Program-made: the position numbers and the translations under genes
Part shown: positions 16,501-24,337 of the stretch, in pieces
Layout of the letters: each line of letters begins with the position of its first letter
Position numbering within the stretch: the first letter of the stretch is position 1
Notes under the pieces: generated by a model
Seen by the model: only the letters and a program-made list of their open reading frames with translations
Databases searched by the model: none
Told to the model about the DNA's origin: nothing
Source: JAFAXD01 sp035472475
Lineage (GTDB): Bacteria; Pseudomonadota; Alphaproteobacteria; Rhizobiales; Xanthobacteraceae
Direction: 5' to 3'
Length of the DNA: 32,472 bases
NCBI GenBank assembly: GCA_035472475.1
Contig: DATIPA010000203.1
Span: 1 to 32,472, forward strand

Positions 16501-16591
16501 TCGACGATCGACACCAACGGCCTGGGCGCGACGTTCAGCGGCGTGCTGTCCGGCGGCGGCGGACTTGCGAAGGCCGGCGCCGGCACGCTGA
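13544..16591 (+). CDS. Autotransporter, N-terminal fragment (signal peptide and passenger)
   Basis: The in-frame part from ATG 13544 carries the signal peptide (hydrophobic ALLSGSALVGAGLCLSLAFA after many arginines) and about the first 980 passenger residues. In-frame starts further upstream overlap the methyltransferase and put unlikely residues before the signal, so they are rejected. After 16476 the frame changes to an Arg/Pro-rich nonsense tail (MPRWRPAFRRSTPTAW) that stops at 16589-16591. Without a barrel, such a product would be released into the periplasm and probably degraded. Confidence 0.7.
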   Translation: MYPFSLCERGGDVARARRWPACRRLRARRALLSGSALVGAGLCLSLAFAPTPVLAVDISTQAQLDAAIAAGQTSINIVSGNLALSNAQTFAAGTDLTVAAGASLSTASNQAVGSLSGAGTLILGTNGLAVGSNNTNTAFSGTINLTNQGYNPTFGTFAKTGTGTLTINNATITQGESYITQGAMAQTGGNTTFTYLAVGTGTTGGNPNVGALNVSGGTISFGTGLQVGDFGGQGTLNQTGGTVTVAATCGDPAHCAALHIGNQGGTGTYNISGGELDLVGSNNELGRSTGTKPPSAGTLNISGTGVVDLSANGSLIIGYGNENTSPNTSQGLINQTGGTLRVHNGSTLYLTGANSSSSVYNLNGGTLEIGGNSLKAGYGGTANPYQFNLGGGTIKVIESALVTSVNATLASGVSTIDTNGLGATWSGVLSGTGSLAKVGAGTLTLSGVNTYSGGTALNAGTLAAGSNTALGTGTLTFANGTTLQAAANGLTLANTVTLNGTDTIDTQANAMTLSGSIGGSGGLAKIGAGKLTLSGANAYSGATNVNAGTLQAGAANTFSAASAFNVGAGAFLDLNRFNQTIGSLAGAGTVTNNGAGAATLTAGGDNTSTTFSGRLQNGTSALGLTKSGTGTLTLSGANTYSGATNIAAGTLQAGATNTFSAASAFTVGASATLDLNGFNQNIGSLAGAGTVNVGTNNLTVGGDNTSTAFSGTINMTNQGYNLTYGTFTKTGSGTLTIDNATITQGESYITQGAMAQTSGNTTVTYLAVGTGTTVGNPNVGALNVSGGTISFGTGLQVGDFGGQGTLNQTGGTVRVEATCGDFTHCAALHIGNQGGTGTYNISGGELDLVGGLNELGRSTGTHPASAGTFNISGGVVDLSSNGAGGGALIIGYGNENTSPNTSQGLINQTGGTLRVHNGSTLYLTGANSSSSVYNLNGGTLEIGGNSLQAGYGGTSNPYQFNLGGGTIKVIESALVTSVMPRWRPAFRRSTPTAWARRSAACCPAAADLRRPAPAR
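13951..14757 (+). repeat. Large internal duplication, copy A (autotransporter)
   Basis: This stretch, starting near 'TAFSGTINLTNQGYN' and running to 'VIESALVTSV', recurs at 15661-16476. Shared features include GESYITQGAMAQT, LQVGDFGGQGTLNQTGGTV, the CGDxxHC pair and GYGNENTSPNTSQGLINQTGGTLRVHNGS. Offsets between copies are 1710 bases at the start and 1719 at the end, the difference being three extra codons in copy B. Copy A is in frame throughout. Confidence 0.85.
15661..16476 (+). repeat. Large internal duplication, copy B (autotransporter)
   Basis: Second copy of the passenger block at 13951-14757. Identity is uneven: the last 271 bases (16205-16476 against 14486-14757) differ at only 15 sites by my count, while the earlier part differs more. 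The copy ends at the point where one G is missing compared with copy A (AGCGTGAATG in A, AGCGTAATG in B), which causes the frameshift. Confidence 0.85.
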
Positions 16592-19500
16592 CGCTCTCCG
16601 GTGCCAACACCTACGCGGGCGGCACGGCGCTCAATGCGGGTACATTGGCGGTGGGGTCGAACACGGCGCTGGGGGCGGGCGCCCTTACGTTTGCGAGCGG
16701 CACCACGCTGCAGTCGGCCGCCAATGGGCTCTTGCTGACGAACGCTATGACGCTCAACGGCGCGGATACGGTCGACACTCAGGCCAATGCGCTGACCCTC
16801 TCCGGCAACATCGACGGCACCGGCGCGTTGACAAAAGTCGGCACTGGCACGCTGACGCTCTCCGGTGCCAACACCTACGCTGGCGGCACGGCACTCAATG
16901 CGGGCACCCTGGCCGTGGGGTCGAACACGGCACTGGGGACGGGCACGCTCACGTTTGCGAGCGGCACCACCTTGCAATCGGCGGCGAATGGGCTCTCGCT
17001 CGCAAACTCAATGACCCTCAACGGTACGGATACAGTCGACACTCAAGCCAATGCGCTGACGCTCTCCGCAGTTGTGGGTGGCACCGGCGGACTCGTAAAG
17101 ACCGGCGCCGGCACGCTGACGCTGTCGGGCGCCAACACCTACTCCGGCGGCACGGCGCTCAATGCGGGCACCCTGGCGGTCGGGTCGAGCACGGCGTTGG
17201 GGACGGGCGCCCTCAGGTTTGCGAGCGGCACCACGCTGCAGTCAGCCGCCAATGGGCTCTCGCTTGCCAACGCGATAACGCTCAACGGCACCGACACCGT
17301 CGACACTCAAGCGAACGTGCTCACCCTCTCGGGCATCATCTCAGGAACCGGTGCATTGACGAAAATCGGCACCGGCACGCTGACGCTCGCTGGCACCAGT
17401 ACCTACTCCGGCGGCACAGCACTCAATGCGGGGACGCTGGCGGTGGGGAATAACGCCGCGCTGGGCACCGGCGCGCTCACGTTCACGACCGGCACTAACC
17501 TGCAGGCCGCCGCCAATGGGCTCACGCTCACGAATGTGATGACGCTCAATGGCACCGACACGGTCGACACCAGAACGAATGAGCTCACCCTGTCGGGGGC
17601 GATCTCCGGCAGCGGCGGCCTCGTCAAGACCGGCGCCGGCAGCCTGACGCTGACCGGCACCAACTCTTACACGGGCGGCACCACCGTGAATGGCACTGGC
17701 TTTCTGTTCCTGGGCGACGCCGTCACGACCGGAAAGATTGTCGGGGCCGTGACCAACAATGCCTTCTTCGAAATCGTCAACGCCGACACGTCGGCGATCA
17801 CCACCGTCACCAACAACGGCTCGACAACGTTCGACGCCGGCACTTCGGCCAGCAGTGCTGCGATCACCAACGGCGGCGGGAGCTTGTTGTCGTTCACCGG
17901 CAACAGCACGGCGGCCAACGCGACCATCACCACCAACGCCGTTGCGAAAACGCAATTTCTCGACACGAGCACGGGCGGCAACGCGCAGTTCATCACCAAC
18001 GCCGGCGGCATCGTCGATTTCTCCGGCACGTCCGGCCCCGCCGGCAACAACCGGATCACCGCCGGTTCGATCGCAGGCGCGGGAAGCTATTATCTCGGCG
18101 CAAACCAGCTCGCGACGGGCGGCAATGATCTGCCCTCGGCGGTGACCGGTGTGATCAGCGATTGTGGTCCAAGCGGAACCGAATGCAATGCGAGCGGCGC
18201 TACCGGTGGCTCTCTCGTCAAAGTCGGCAATGCCACCCTGACGCTGACCGGTACCAACACCTACTCGGGCGGCACGACCATCAACAGCGGCATACTGGCC
18301 GTGTCGAGCGACGCCAACCTCGGCGCGGCCAGCGGCGGGCTCAGTTTCGGGGGCGGCACGTTGCAGTATCTGGCTGGCTTCACGAGCGCCCGCACGATCG
18401 TGCTCAATACCGGCGGCGGCACCTTCGACACCAATGGCTTCACTGCGACGCTCGCCGACCCGATCGGCGGCACGGGCGGTTTGACCAAGGTCGGCGCCGG
18501 CGAACTCGATTTGTTGGGCGCGAGCAGTTACGCCGGAGCCACCAACGTCAACGCGGGTACGCTGATGGCTGGCGCGACAAACAGCTTCTCTGCCGCCAGC
18601 GCATTCACCGTGGGGGCTGGCGCGTTTCTGGATATCGGCGGATTTGACCAGACTATCGGCTCGCTCGCCGGCGCCGGCACGGTGCAAAACGGCGGTCCTG
18701 CCGCGGCTACGCTCACAACCGGCGGCGACAACAGATCGACCACGTTCAGCGGTGTTATCCAGGACTGCTGCAGCCCGTTGGCACTCACCAAGGTCGGCAC
18801 CGGAACGTTGACGATCTCTGGCGTCAACAACACCTACACGGGCGCCACCACAGTCAACGGTGGCACGCTCGCGGTCACCGGCGACATCCGCACATCGAGC
18901 GGCGTGACGGTCAATGGTGGGGCCATCCTCAGCGGCACCGGCACCGTATCGAACATCAACATCAACGCCGGCGGCACGCTCGCCGCCGGGTTGCCGTCTG
19001 CGCCAGGAACGCTCACCGCCACCGGGAGCCTGGTGTTGCAGGCTGCCGCTACCTACCTGGTGCAGGTGTCGCCCGCGACCGCGAGCCGCACGGCGGTCAC
19101 CGGCACCAGCCCCGGAAGCACCGGCACCGCGACCTTGAATGGCGCGACGCTCGCCATCAATGCCGCGGGCGGCGGCTACGCCTTCGGTACCAAGTATACG
19201 GTGCTCAGCGCGACCGGCGGCGTCAACGGCGCCTTTGCAAACACGACCGCCACCAGCGGGCCCGTGACGGCAAAGGTGAGCTACGACGCCAACGATGTCT
19301 TCATCACGCTCTCGCAGGCTTTCATCACCATGCCGGTCAGCGCGTCGGGCAACGCGAAGGGCCTCGCGCACGCACTCAACGCCTATATCGCCGACCCGCC
19401 GCTGCCGCCCGCGTTCCAGAACCTGTTCAACCTGTCGCCGGCGCAACTCGCGGAGGCGCTGGCCCAACTGTCGGGTGAGAACAACGCCGGCGGCGGCCAG

Positions 19501-20562
19501 CAGGCCTCATTCCAGATGATGAACGAGTTTCTGCTGCTGATGCTCAACCCGTTCGATGCCGATCGCGGCGGCGGCTTCAGTGGCGCCGGCTTTGGGGCGG
19601 GCAGCGCCGTTTCCCAGTTTGCGCCCGACAAGGAGCGCGCGCTGCCGCCCGAGATCGCGCGCGCCTATGCGGCCGTGACGCCGCCGTCCGAGCGATCCAT
19701 CCCGTTCTCAGCGCGCTGGAACGTCTGGGCCTCCGCCTTCGGCGGCACCAACAACATGAACGGCGATCCCAACGGAACCGGCAGCCACAACTTCAATGCG
19801 CGCACCGGCGGCGTGGCGGCCGGTGTGGACTATAAGCTCACCCCCGACACGCTGATCGGCTTTGCGCTCGCAGGCGGCGGCACCTCATGGGGCCTCTCGC
19901 AGAGTCTCGGCAGCGGCAGCTCCGATGCATTCCAGGCCGGCCTTTATGGCTCGCAGCGGTTCGGAGCCTGGTACGTGTCAGGCGCGGTGGCGTTCGCCAA
20001 CTACTGGGCCTCGACCACCCGTACGGTCACGCTGCCGGCGGTCGATACCCTCAACGCCGGCTTCAACGCGCAGAGCTGGGGCGGTCGCGCCGAGGCCGGC
20101 TATCGGATTGCCTGGGCGCCGGTGAACCTTGCACCTTACGTGGCGGTGCAGGCGCAGAGCTTCTCGACACCGAACTACACCGAGACCGCGACCTCGGGCT
20201 CCAATGCGTTCGCCTTGTCCTACGCCTCGCACACCGCCAGCGTGGTGCGGTCCGAACTGGGCAGCTGGCTCTCCAAGAGCTACCTGCTCGCGGACAACGT
20301 ACTGGTGACTGCGTTCGGGCGCGCCGCCTGGGCGCATGATTGGGAAGACACCCCGCAGGCAACCGCGACATTCGTCGGGCTTGCGCCGATTGCGACCTTC
20401 ATCGTCAACGGTGCCAAGCCGGCAGACAACCTCGCGGTCATGACAGCCGGCGCCGAGATCCGCATGGCGAGCGGCTGGGCGCTGATGGGCAAGTTCGATG
20501 GCGAGTTCGGCGAGGGCACGCAAACCTACGTCGGCACCGCCCGCGCGCGCTACGCGTGGTGA
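16486..20562 (+). CDS. Autotransporter, C-terminal fragment (passenger repeats and beta-barrel)
   Basis: The frame after the deletion is open from the TTG at 16486, but this codon is not a credible start: it has no ribosome binding site and no signal peptide follows. The content is real: PATR repeats to about 18900, a passenger end with 'LAHALNAYIADPPLPPAFQNLFNLSPAQLAEALAQLSGE', and the barrel beginning near SARWNVWASAFGG with alternating aromatic strands (GAWYVSGAVAFANYW, AGYRIAWAPVNLAPYVAVQAQSF). The linker before the barrel is typical for rhizobial autotransporters. Confidence 0.7.
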   Translation: MASGVSTIDTNGLGATFSGVLSGGGGLAKAGAGTLTLSGANTYAGGTALNAGTLAVGSNTALGAGALTFASGTTLQSAANGLLLTNAMTLNGADTVDTQANALTLSGNIDGTGALTKVGTGTLTLSGANTYAGGTALNAGTLAVGSNTALGTGTLTFASGTTLQSAANGLSLANSMTLNGTDTVDTQANALTLSAVVGGTGGLVKTGAGTLTLSGANTYSGGTALNAGTLAVGSSTALGTGALRFASGTTLQSAANGLSLANAITLNGTDTVDTQANVLTLSGIISGTGALTKIGTGTLTLAGTSTYSGGTALNAGTLAVGNNAALGTGALTFTTGTNLQAAANGLTLTNVMTLNGTDTVDTRTNELTLSGAISGSGGLVKTGAGSLTLTGTNSYTGGTTVNGTGFLFLGDAVTTGKIVGAVTNNAFFEIVNADTSAITTVTNNGSTTFDAGTSASSAAITNGGGSLLSFTGNSTAANATITTNAVAKTQFLDTSTGGNAQFITNAGGIVDFSGTSGPAGNNRITAGSIAGAGSYYLGANQLATGGNDLPSAVTGVISDCGPSGTECNASGATGGSLVKVGNATLTLTGTNTYSGGTTINSGILAVSSDANLGAASGGLSFGGGTLQYLAGFTSARTIVLNTGGGTFDTNGFTATLADPIGGTGGLTKVGAGELDLLGASSYAGATNVNAGTLMAGATNSFSAASAFTVGAGAFLDIGGFDQTIGSLAGAGTVQNGGPAAATLTTGGDNRSTTFSGVIQDCCSPLALTKVGTGTLTISGVNNTYTGATTVNGGTLAVTGDIRTSSGVTVNGGAILSGTGTVSNININAGGTLAAGLPSAPGTLTATGSLVLQAAATYLVQVSPATASRTAVTGTSPGSTGTATLNGATLAINAAGGGYAFGTKYTVLSATGGVNGAFANTTATSGPVTAKVSYDANDVFITLSQAFITMPVSASGNAKGLAHALNAYIADPPLPPAFQNLFNLSPAQLAEALAQLSGENNAGGGQQASFQMMNEFLLLMLNPFDADRGGGFSGAGFGAGSAVSQFAPDKERALPPEIARAYAAVTPPSERSIPFSARWNVWASAFGGTNNMNGDPNGTGSHNFNARTGGVAAGVDYKLTPDTLIGFALAGGGTSWGLSQSLGSGSSDAFQAGLYGSQRFGAWYVSGAVAFANYWASTTRTVTLPAVDTLNAGFNAQSWGGRAEAGYRIAWAPVNLAPYVAVQAQSFSTPNYTETATSGSNAFALSYASHTASVVRSELGSWLSKSYLLADNVLVTAFGRAAWAHDWEDTPQATATFVGLAPIATFIVNGAKPADNLAVMTAGAEIRMASGWALMGKFDGEFGEGTQTYVGTARARYAW
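16582..17637 (+). repeat. Four tandem 264-bp repeats (88 residues each)
   Basis: The landmark GGCACGCTGACG recurs at 16582, 16846, 17110 and 17374, exactly 264 bases apart, and a diverged fifth start (GGCAGCCTGACG) lies at 17638. Each unit encodes GTLTLSGANTY(S/A)GGTALNAGTLAVGSNTALGTG, then TLQSAANGL and TLNGTDTVDTQANALTLSG. The same spacing separates 14864 and 15128 in the first passenger block. The repeats are protein-coding and no CRISPR array is involved. Confidence 0.85.
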
Positions 20563-20622
20563 CGGTACGGGATCTGCATCGAACCCCTCGACCGGCCCGC
20601 AGCGCGGCGTTACGTCTGCGGC

Positions 20623-23187
20623 ATGTCGATCCGCACGCGCGCCGTTGCGGCGCCGGAGTTACCGGAGGTATTTGCCCGCTGGTTTGAGGCGCGCGGCTGG
20701 ACGCCGCGCGACCACCAGCTGGAACTGCTGGCCAAGGCGCAGTCCGGGCGCTCGGCGCTCCTTATTGCGCCGACCGGCGGTGGCAAGACGCTTGCTGGAT
20801 TTCTCCCAACGTTGGTGGAGCTGAGTGAGGGACGCTTGGCGAACAAGGCCGCCCGCGTAATCGTGTCCACCGGACGCGGCGTGCGTCGCGCCCGCGGTCT
20901 GCACACGCTCTACATCTCCCCGCTCAAGGCGCTCGCGGTCGACATCGCGCGCAACCTCGAGACGCCCGTGGCCGAGATGGGCCTGCCGATCCGGATCGAG
21001 ACCCGCACCGGCGACACCCCCGCTTCCAAGCGCCAACGGCAGCGGCGCGATCCCCCCGACATCCTGCTCACAACCCCGGAACAATTGGCGCTGCTGCTCG
21101 CGTCTGCCGATGCGCCATATATTTTTGACGGTCTGCGCCGCGTGGTGCTCGACGAATTGCATTCGCTCGTGCTCTCCAAACGCGGCGATCTGCTTGCGCT
21201 CGGGCTTGCGCGGCTGTTTCGGATGGTGCCGCAAATGACGAGCATCGGCCTCTCCGCGACCGTCGCCCAGCCGGCCGAGTTGTGCCGCTATTTGGTGGCG
21301 CAGCCCGCCGGCGGGGTCGCCGAGGCCGACCTGATCATGGCGCAGGGCGGTGCCGCCCCGGTGGTCACCATGCTCGACGGTGATGCGGAGCTGCCGTGGG
21401 CCGGGCACTCGGCGCGACACGCGTTCCAGGACATCTACGATCTGATTAAGCGCCACACCACGACGCTCGTGTTCGTGAATACGCGCATGCAGGCCGAGAT
21501 GATCTTCCAAGCGCTCTGGCGGATCAACGAAGACGGGCTCGCGATTGCGCTCCACCATGGCTCGCTAGACGTCTCCCAACGCCGCAAGGTGGAAGGCGCG
21601 ATGGCGGCGGGACGACTGCGCGCGGTCGTCTGCACCTCCTCGCTCGATCTCGGCGTCGACTGGGGCGACATCGATCTTGTGATCAACGTCGGCGCGCCCA
21701 AGGGGTCGAGCCGGCTCTTGCAGCGCATCGGCCGCGCCAACCACCGCATGGACGAAGCCTCGCGCGGAGTGCTGGTGCCGGCCAACCGGTTCGAGGTGCT
21801 GGAATGCACGGCGGCAATCGAAGCCGTCGCCGAAAACGCCCAGGACACGCCGCCGCTGCGCACCGGCGCGCTCGACGTCCTAGCGCAGCACGTGCTCGGC
21901 TGCGCTTGCGGGGCGCCGTTTTTGGCCGACGAACTCTACGCCGAGGTACGCCAGGCGACGCCATACGCACATCTTGCGCGCAACGACTTCGACGATGTGG
22001 TCGATTTCGTAGCGACCGGCGGTTACGCGCTCAAAGTCTACGAGCGTTTTGCCAAGATCAAACAAACCAAGGACGGTCATTGGCGCATCGCGCACCCGCG
22101 CATCGCGCAGCGTTATCGCATGAACGTCGGCACCATTGTTGAAGCCGATATGCTCAAGGTCCGGCTGGTGCGGGCGCGGGAATCGCGGCACGGCTATTCG
22201 GGGCCGATCGCACGCGGCGGCAAGCTCTTGGGCCAGGTCGAGGAATATTTCATCGAGACCCTGACACAGGGTGACACCTTCGTGTTCTCCGGCGAGATTC
22301 TGCGCTACGAGGCGCTGGTCGAGGACGAAGTCTATGTCTCACGCGCGACCGGCGAAGATCCGAAGATTCCGTCCTATGAGGGCGGCAAGTTTCCGCTCTC
22401 GACCTATCTGGCCGAGCGCGTGCGCCGCTTGCTTGCCGACCCGACACATTGGCGCGCATTGCCCGACCAGGTGCGCGAATGGCTCGATATCCAGCAGTGG
22501 CGCTCTCTTATTCCGAGCGCACGCGACCTTCTGGTCGAAACCTTTCCGCGCGCCGACAAGAACTTCATCGTCTGCTACCCGTTCGAGGGCCGGCTCGCGC
22601 ATCAAACCCTGGGCATGCTGCTCACGCGCCGGCTCGAGCGCGCGCGCCTGCGCCCGCTCGGCTTCGTTGCCAACGAATATGCGCTGGCGGTGTGGGGATT
22701 GGGCGATCCGGCGCGCGCGATCGACCGCGGGGAACTTTCGCTCGCGGCCTTGTTCGACGAGGATATGCTGGGCGACGAACTCGAGGCTTGGCTTGCCGAA
22801 TCCGCGCTGATGAAGCGCACGTTTCGCAACTGCGCGATCATTGCCGGGCTGATCGAGCGACGCTTCCCAGGCGAGGAAAAATCGCGCCGCCAGATGACGA
22901 TTTCGACCGACCTCGTCTACGATGTTCTTCGCCGCCACCAGGGCGATCATGTGCTCCTGCGCGCCGCGCGGGCGGACGCCGCGATTGGCGCGCTCGACGT
23001 CCGTCGGCTCGGGGCAATGCTCTCGCGCATCAAGGGGCGAATCGTCCATAAAGCACTCGATCGGGTTTCGCCATTGGCGGTGCCGGTGCTGCTGGAGATC
23101 GGCGCGGAGCCAGTTGCAGGCGAAGCATCCGACGCGCTCCTGGCGGAAGCCGAGGCCGATCTTGTACGAGAGGCGATGGGCAAATGA
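20623..23187 (+). CDS. Ligase-associated DNA damage response DEXH-box helicase (Lhr-like)
   Basis: An 854-residue superfamily 2 helicase that moves on single-stranded DNA using ATP. Motif I is APTGGGKT (Lys55-Thr56), motif II DELH (177-180), motif III SIGLSATVAQ, and motif VI QRIGRANHRMDEASRG. The post-RecA region, a winged helix and the C-terminal Lhr-core domain follow; the length is normal for the family. The C-terminus overlaps the next gene by ATGA at 23184-23187, so the two are translationally coupled. The start at ATG 20623 lacks a strong ribosome binding site. Relatives form the four-gene repair cluster with a ligase, an MBL exonuclease and PdeM. Confidence 0.95.
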   Translation: MSIRTRAVAAPELPEVFARWFEARGWTPRDHQLELLAKAQSGRSALLIAPTGGGKTLAGFLPTLVELSEGRLANKAARVIVSTGRGVRRARGLHTLYISPLKALAVDIARNLETPVAEMGLPIRIETRTGDTPASKRQRQRRDPPDILLTTPEQLALLLASADAPYIFDGLRRVVLDELHSLVLSKRGDLLALGLARLFRMVPQMTSIGLSATVAQPAELCRYLVAQPAGGVAEADLIMAQGGAAPVVTMLDGDAELPWAGHSARHAFQDIYDLIKRHTTTLVFVNTRMQAEMIFQALWRINEDGLAIALHHGSLDVSQRRKVEGAMAAGRLRAVVCTSSLDLGVDWGDIDLVINVGAPKGSSRLLQRIGRANHRMDEASRGVLVPANRFEVLECTAAIEAVAENAQDTPPLRTGALDVLAQHVLGCACGAPFLADELYAEVRQATPYAHLARNDFDDVVDFVATGGYALKVYERFAKIKQTKDGHWRIAHPRIAQRYRMNVGTIVEADMLKVRLVRARESRHGYSGPIARGGKLLGQVEEYFIETLTQGDTFVFSGEILRYEALVEDEVYVSRATGEDPKIPSYEGGKFPLSTYLAERVRRLLADPTHWRALPDQVREWLDIQQWRSLIPSARDLLVETFPRADKNFIVCYPFEGRLAHQTLGMLLTRRLERARLRPLGFVANEYALAVWGLGDPARAIDRGELSLAALFDEDMLGDELEAWLAESALMKRTFRNCAIIAGLIERRFPGEEKSRRQMTISTDLVYDVLRRHQGDHVLLRAARADAAIGALDVRRLGAMLSRIKGRIVHKALDRVSPLAVPVLLEIGAEPVAGEASDALLAEAEADLVREAMGK

Positions 23188-23909
23188 CCGGCGCGCTGGG
23201 GCAGCCCCGCAACGCCGCCCGGGGCGGAGGGCACCAAATTTCACATACGATCGCCGTTTCTGGTGTCACGCTCGCTGCCGATCCAGCCGGTGTGCTCTAC
23301 TGGCCGGAGCAGCGCCTTCTCTGCGTCGCTGACTTGCATCTCGAAAAAGGATCGAGCTTCGCGCGCCGCGGAATGATGCTCCCTCCTTACGACACCCGCG
23401 CCACATTGCAGGCGCTCCACCTACTGATGGCTCGCTATGCGCCACGTGTCGTCATTGCGCTCGGCGACAGTTTTCACGACGGCGAAGGCGCGACCCGAAT
23501 GGCCGCACCTGATCGCGATCTGCTGACGCAACTCCAGCACGGGCGCGAATGGATCTGGATTGCCGGCAATCACGATCCTGATCCAGCACCTGGCATTGGA
23601 GGCACATTCGCGCAAGCGCTTGCCCTTGGCCCGATCGAGTTTCGCCACGATCCTACCGGAAGCTTCGGCGAGATCGCTGGGCACCTCCATCCCTCAGCGC
23701 GCATCGCCTGGCGTGGTCATGCAATCGTGCGCCGCTGTTTTGCCGCTGATGGAAACCGTATCGTGATGCCGGCCTTCGGCGCATATACGGGAGGGCTCAA
23801 TGTACTCCACCACGCCTTCGCGAACATATTCGGCGCATCCGCGTTCACGGCGCATCTGCTGGGTGGGAGGCGGCTTTACGCGTTCTCCGCGGCGCACTGC
23901 GTCGGCTGA
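23184..23909 (+). CDS. pdeM: Ligase-associated DNA damage response endonuclease PdeM
   Basis: A 241-residue calcineurin-like metallophosphoesterase. Metal-binding motifs appear in order: DLHLEKG (Asp50, His52), GDSFHDG (Asp95, His98), GNHD (Asn129-Asp131) and GHLHP (His167, His169), so the two-metal site looks intact. Relatives of this family cut single-stranded DNA with manganese. The start at 23184 overlaps the helicase stop codon (ATGA). The strand between the first two motifs, GSSFARRGMMLPPYDT, is characteristic of the PdeM branch. It acts in the cytoplasm, presumably with the helicase, ligase and exonuclease. Confidence 0.94.
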   Translation: MTGALGQPRNAARGGGHQISHTIAVSGVTLAADPAGVLYWPEQRLLCVADLHLEKGSSFARRGMMLPPYDTRATLQALHLLMARYAPRVVIALGDSFHDGEGATRMAAPDRDLLTQLQHGREWIWIAGNHDPDPAPGIGGTFAQALALGPIEFRHDPTGSFGEIAGHLHPSARIAWRGHAIVRRCFAADGNRIVMPAFGAYTGGLNVLHHAFANIFGASAFTAHLLGGRRLYAFSAAHCVG

Positions 23910-24337
23910 GGTTCAAACAAAGTGACGGTCGCGCATAAAGCTTCTAAAATATGCGAAGTTCTTGAATTATGAGGCATATCTGCCGCTAAACATCGAGCGT
24001 TACTGCGACTTCTATAGCCTCGGAATTTGAGCCAAGGCCTCAGCGCCAAACCCGGCGCGGTTTGGGCGAGGCTTGCCCCCTTAGCGAGCTGGCTGACCCG
24101 GCGAACCTTTCTGTTTGTTAATGAAACGGCCATGCTGCGGAAAGGTACGCCGCCGGACCATTGCGCCATGTGGATGGGGGATTGCCGAGCCGGTGGCGGG
24201 GTGCTGCGGAGCATGGCGTTGGCAGCACGTCTCTATTTTCCTCGTGTTGAGGGGGTTGTCGAGGCTGGCGGCCGCCTGTCGCGCATTCTGTTCGACGGTC
24301 TTGGAATCGAAGACCGTGTTTCAAGGCAGGTCGTCGC
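23910..24337. other. Non-coding spacer of 428 bases with one candidate operator
   Basis: No convincing gene is seen on either strand; short open frames here lack a ribosome binding site and family features. A relatively AT-rich part (about 23930-24000) contains an inverted repeat, ATATGC (23949-23954) and GCATAT (23974-23979), separated by 19 bases. It could be an operator for the Crp/Fnr-type gene downstream. No clear terminator follows pdeM. Confidence 0.35.

Larger units (their letters stand above)
13544..20562 (+). pseudogene. Type V autotransporter with PATR repeats, broken by a one-base deletion
   Basis: One reading of about 2,339 residues is restored if a missing base is put back at 16476/16477. 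Order: signal peptide with a long Arg-rich start (ATG 13544, ending PTPVLA); a passenger rich in Gly/Asn/Thr with autotransporter-associated beta-strand repeats (GAGTLTLSGANTYSGGT pattern); and a C-terminal autotransporter beta-barrel from about 19708 to the end, closing in an aromatic residue (RARYAW). A complete protein would be exported by the Sec system, and the barrel would place the passenger on the cell surface. As written, the signal peptide and the barrel are on different frames, so no working autotransporter can be made. It sits between the methyltransferase and helicase genes of the repair cluster. A sequencing or assembly error is the main alternative. Confidence 0.8.

Noticed and set aside
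13951..17637. CRISPR-like regular repeats
   Set aside because: The repeats are 264 bases or longer, lie in frame and encode PATR beta-strand units; there are no short repeats with spacers.
17341..19467. Minus-strand open frame of 708 codons opposite the repeats
   Set aside because: Arg/Gly/Ala-rich composition and repeat shadows; no domain, no ribosome binding site, and the + strand encodes PATR repeats.
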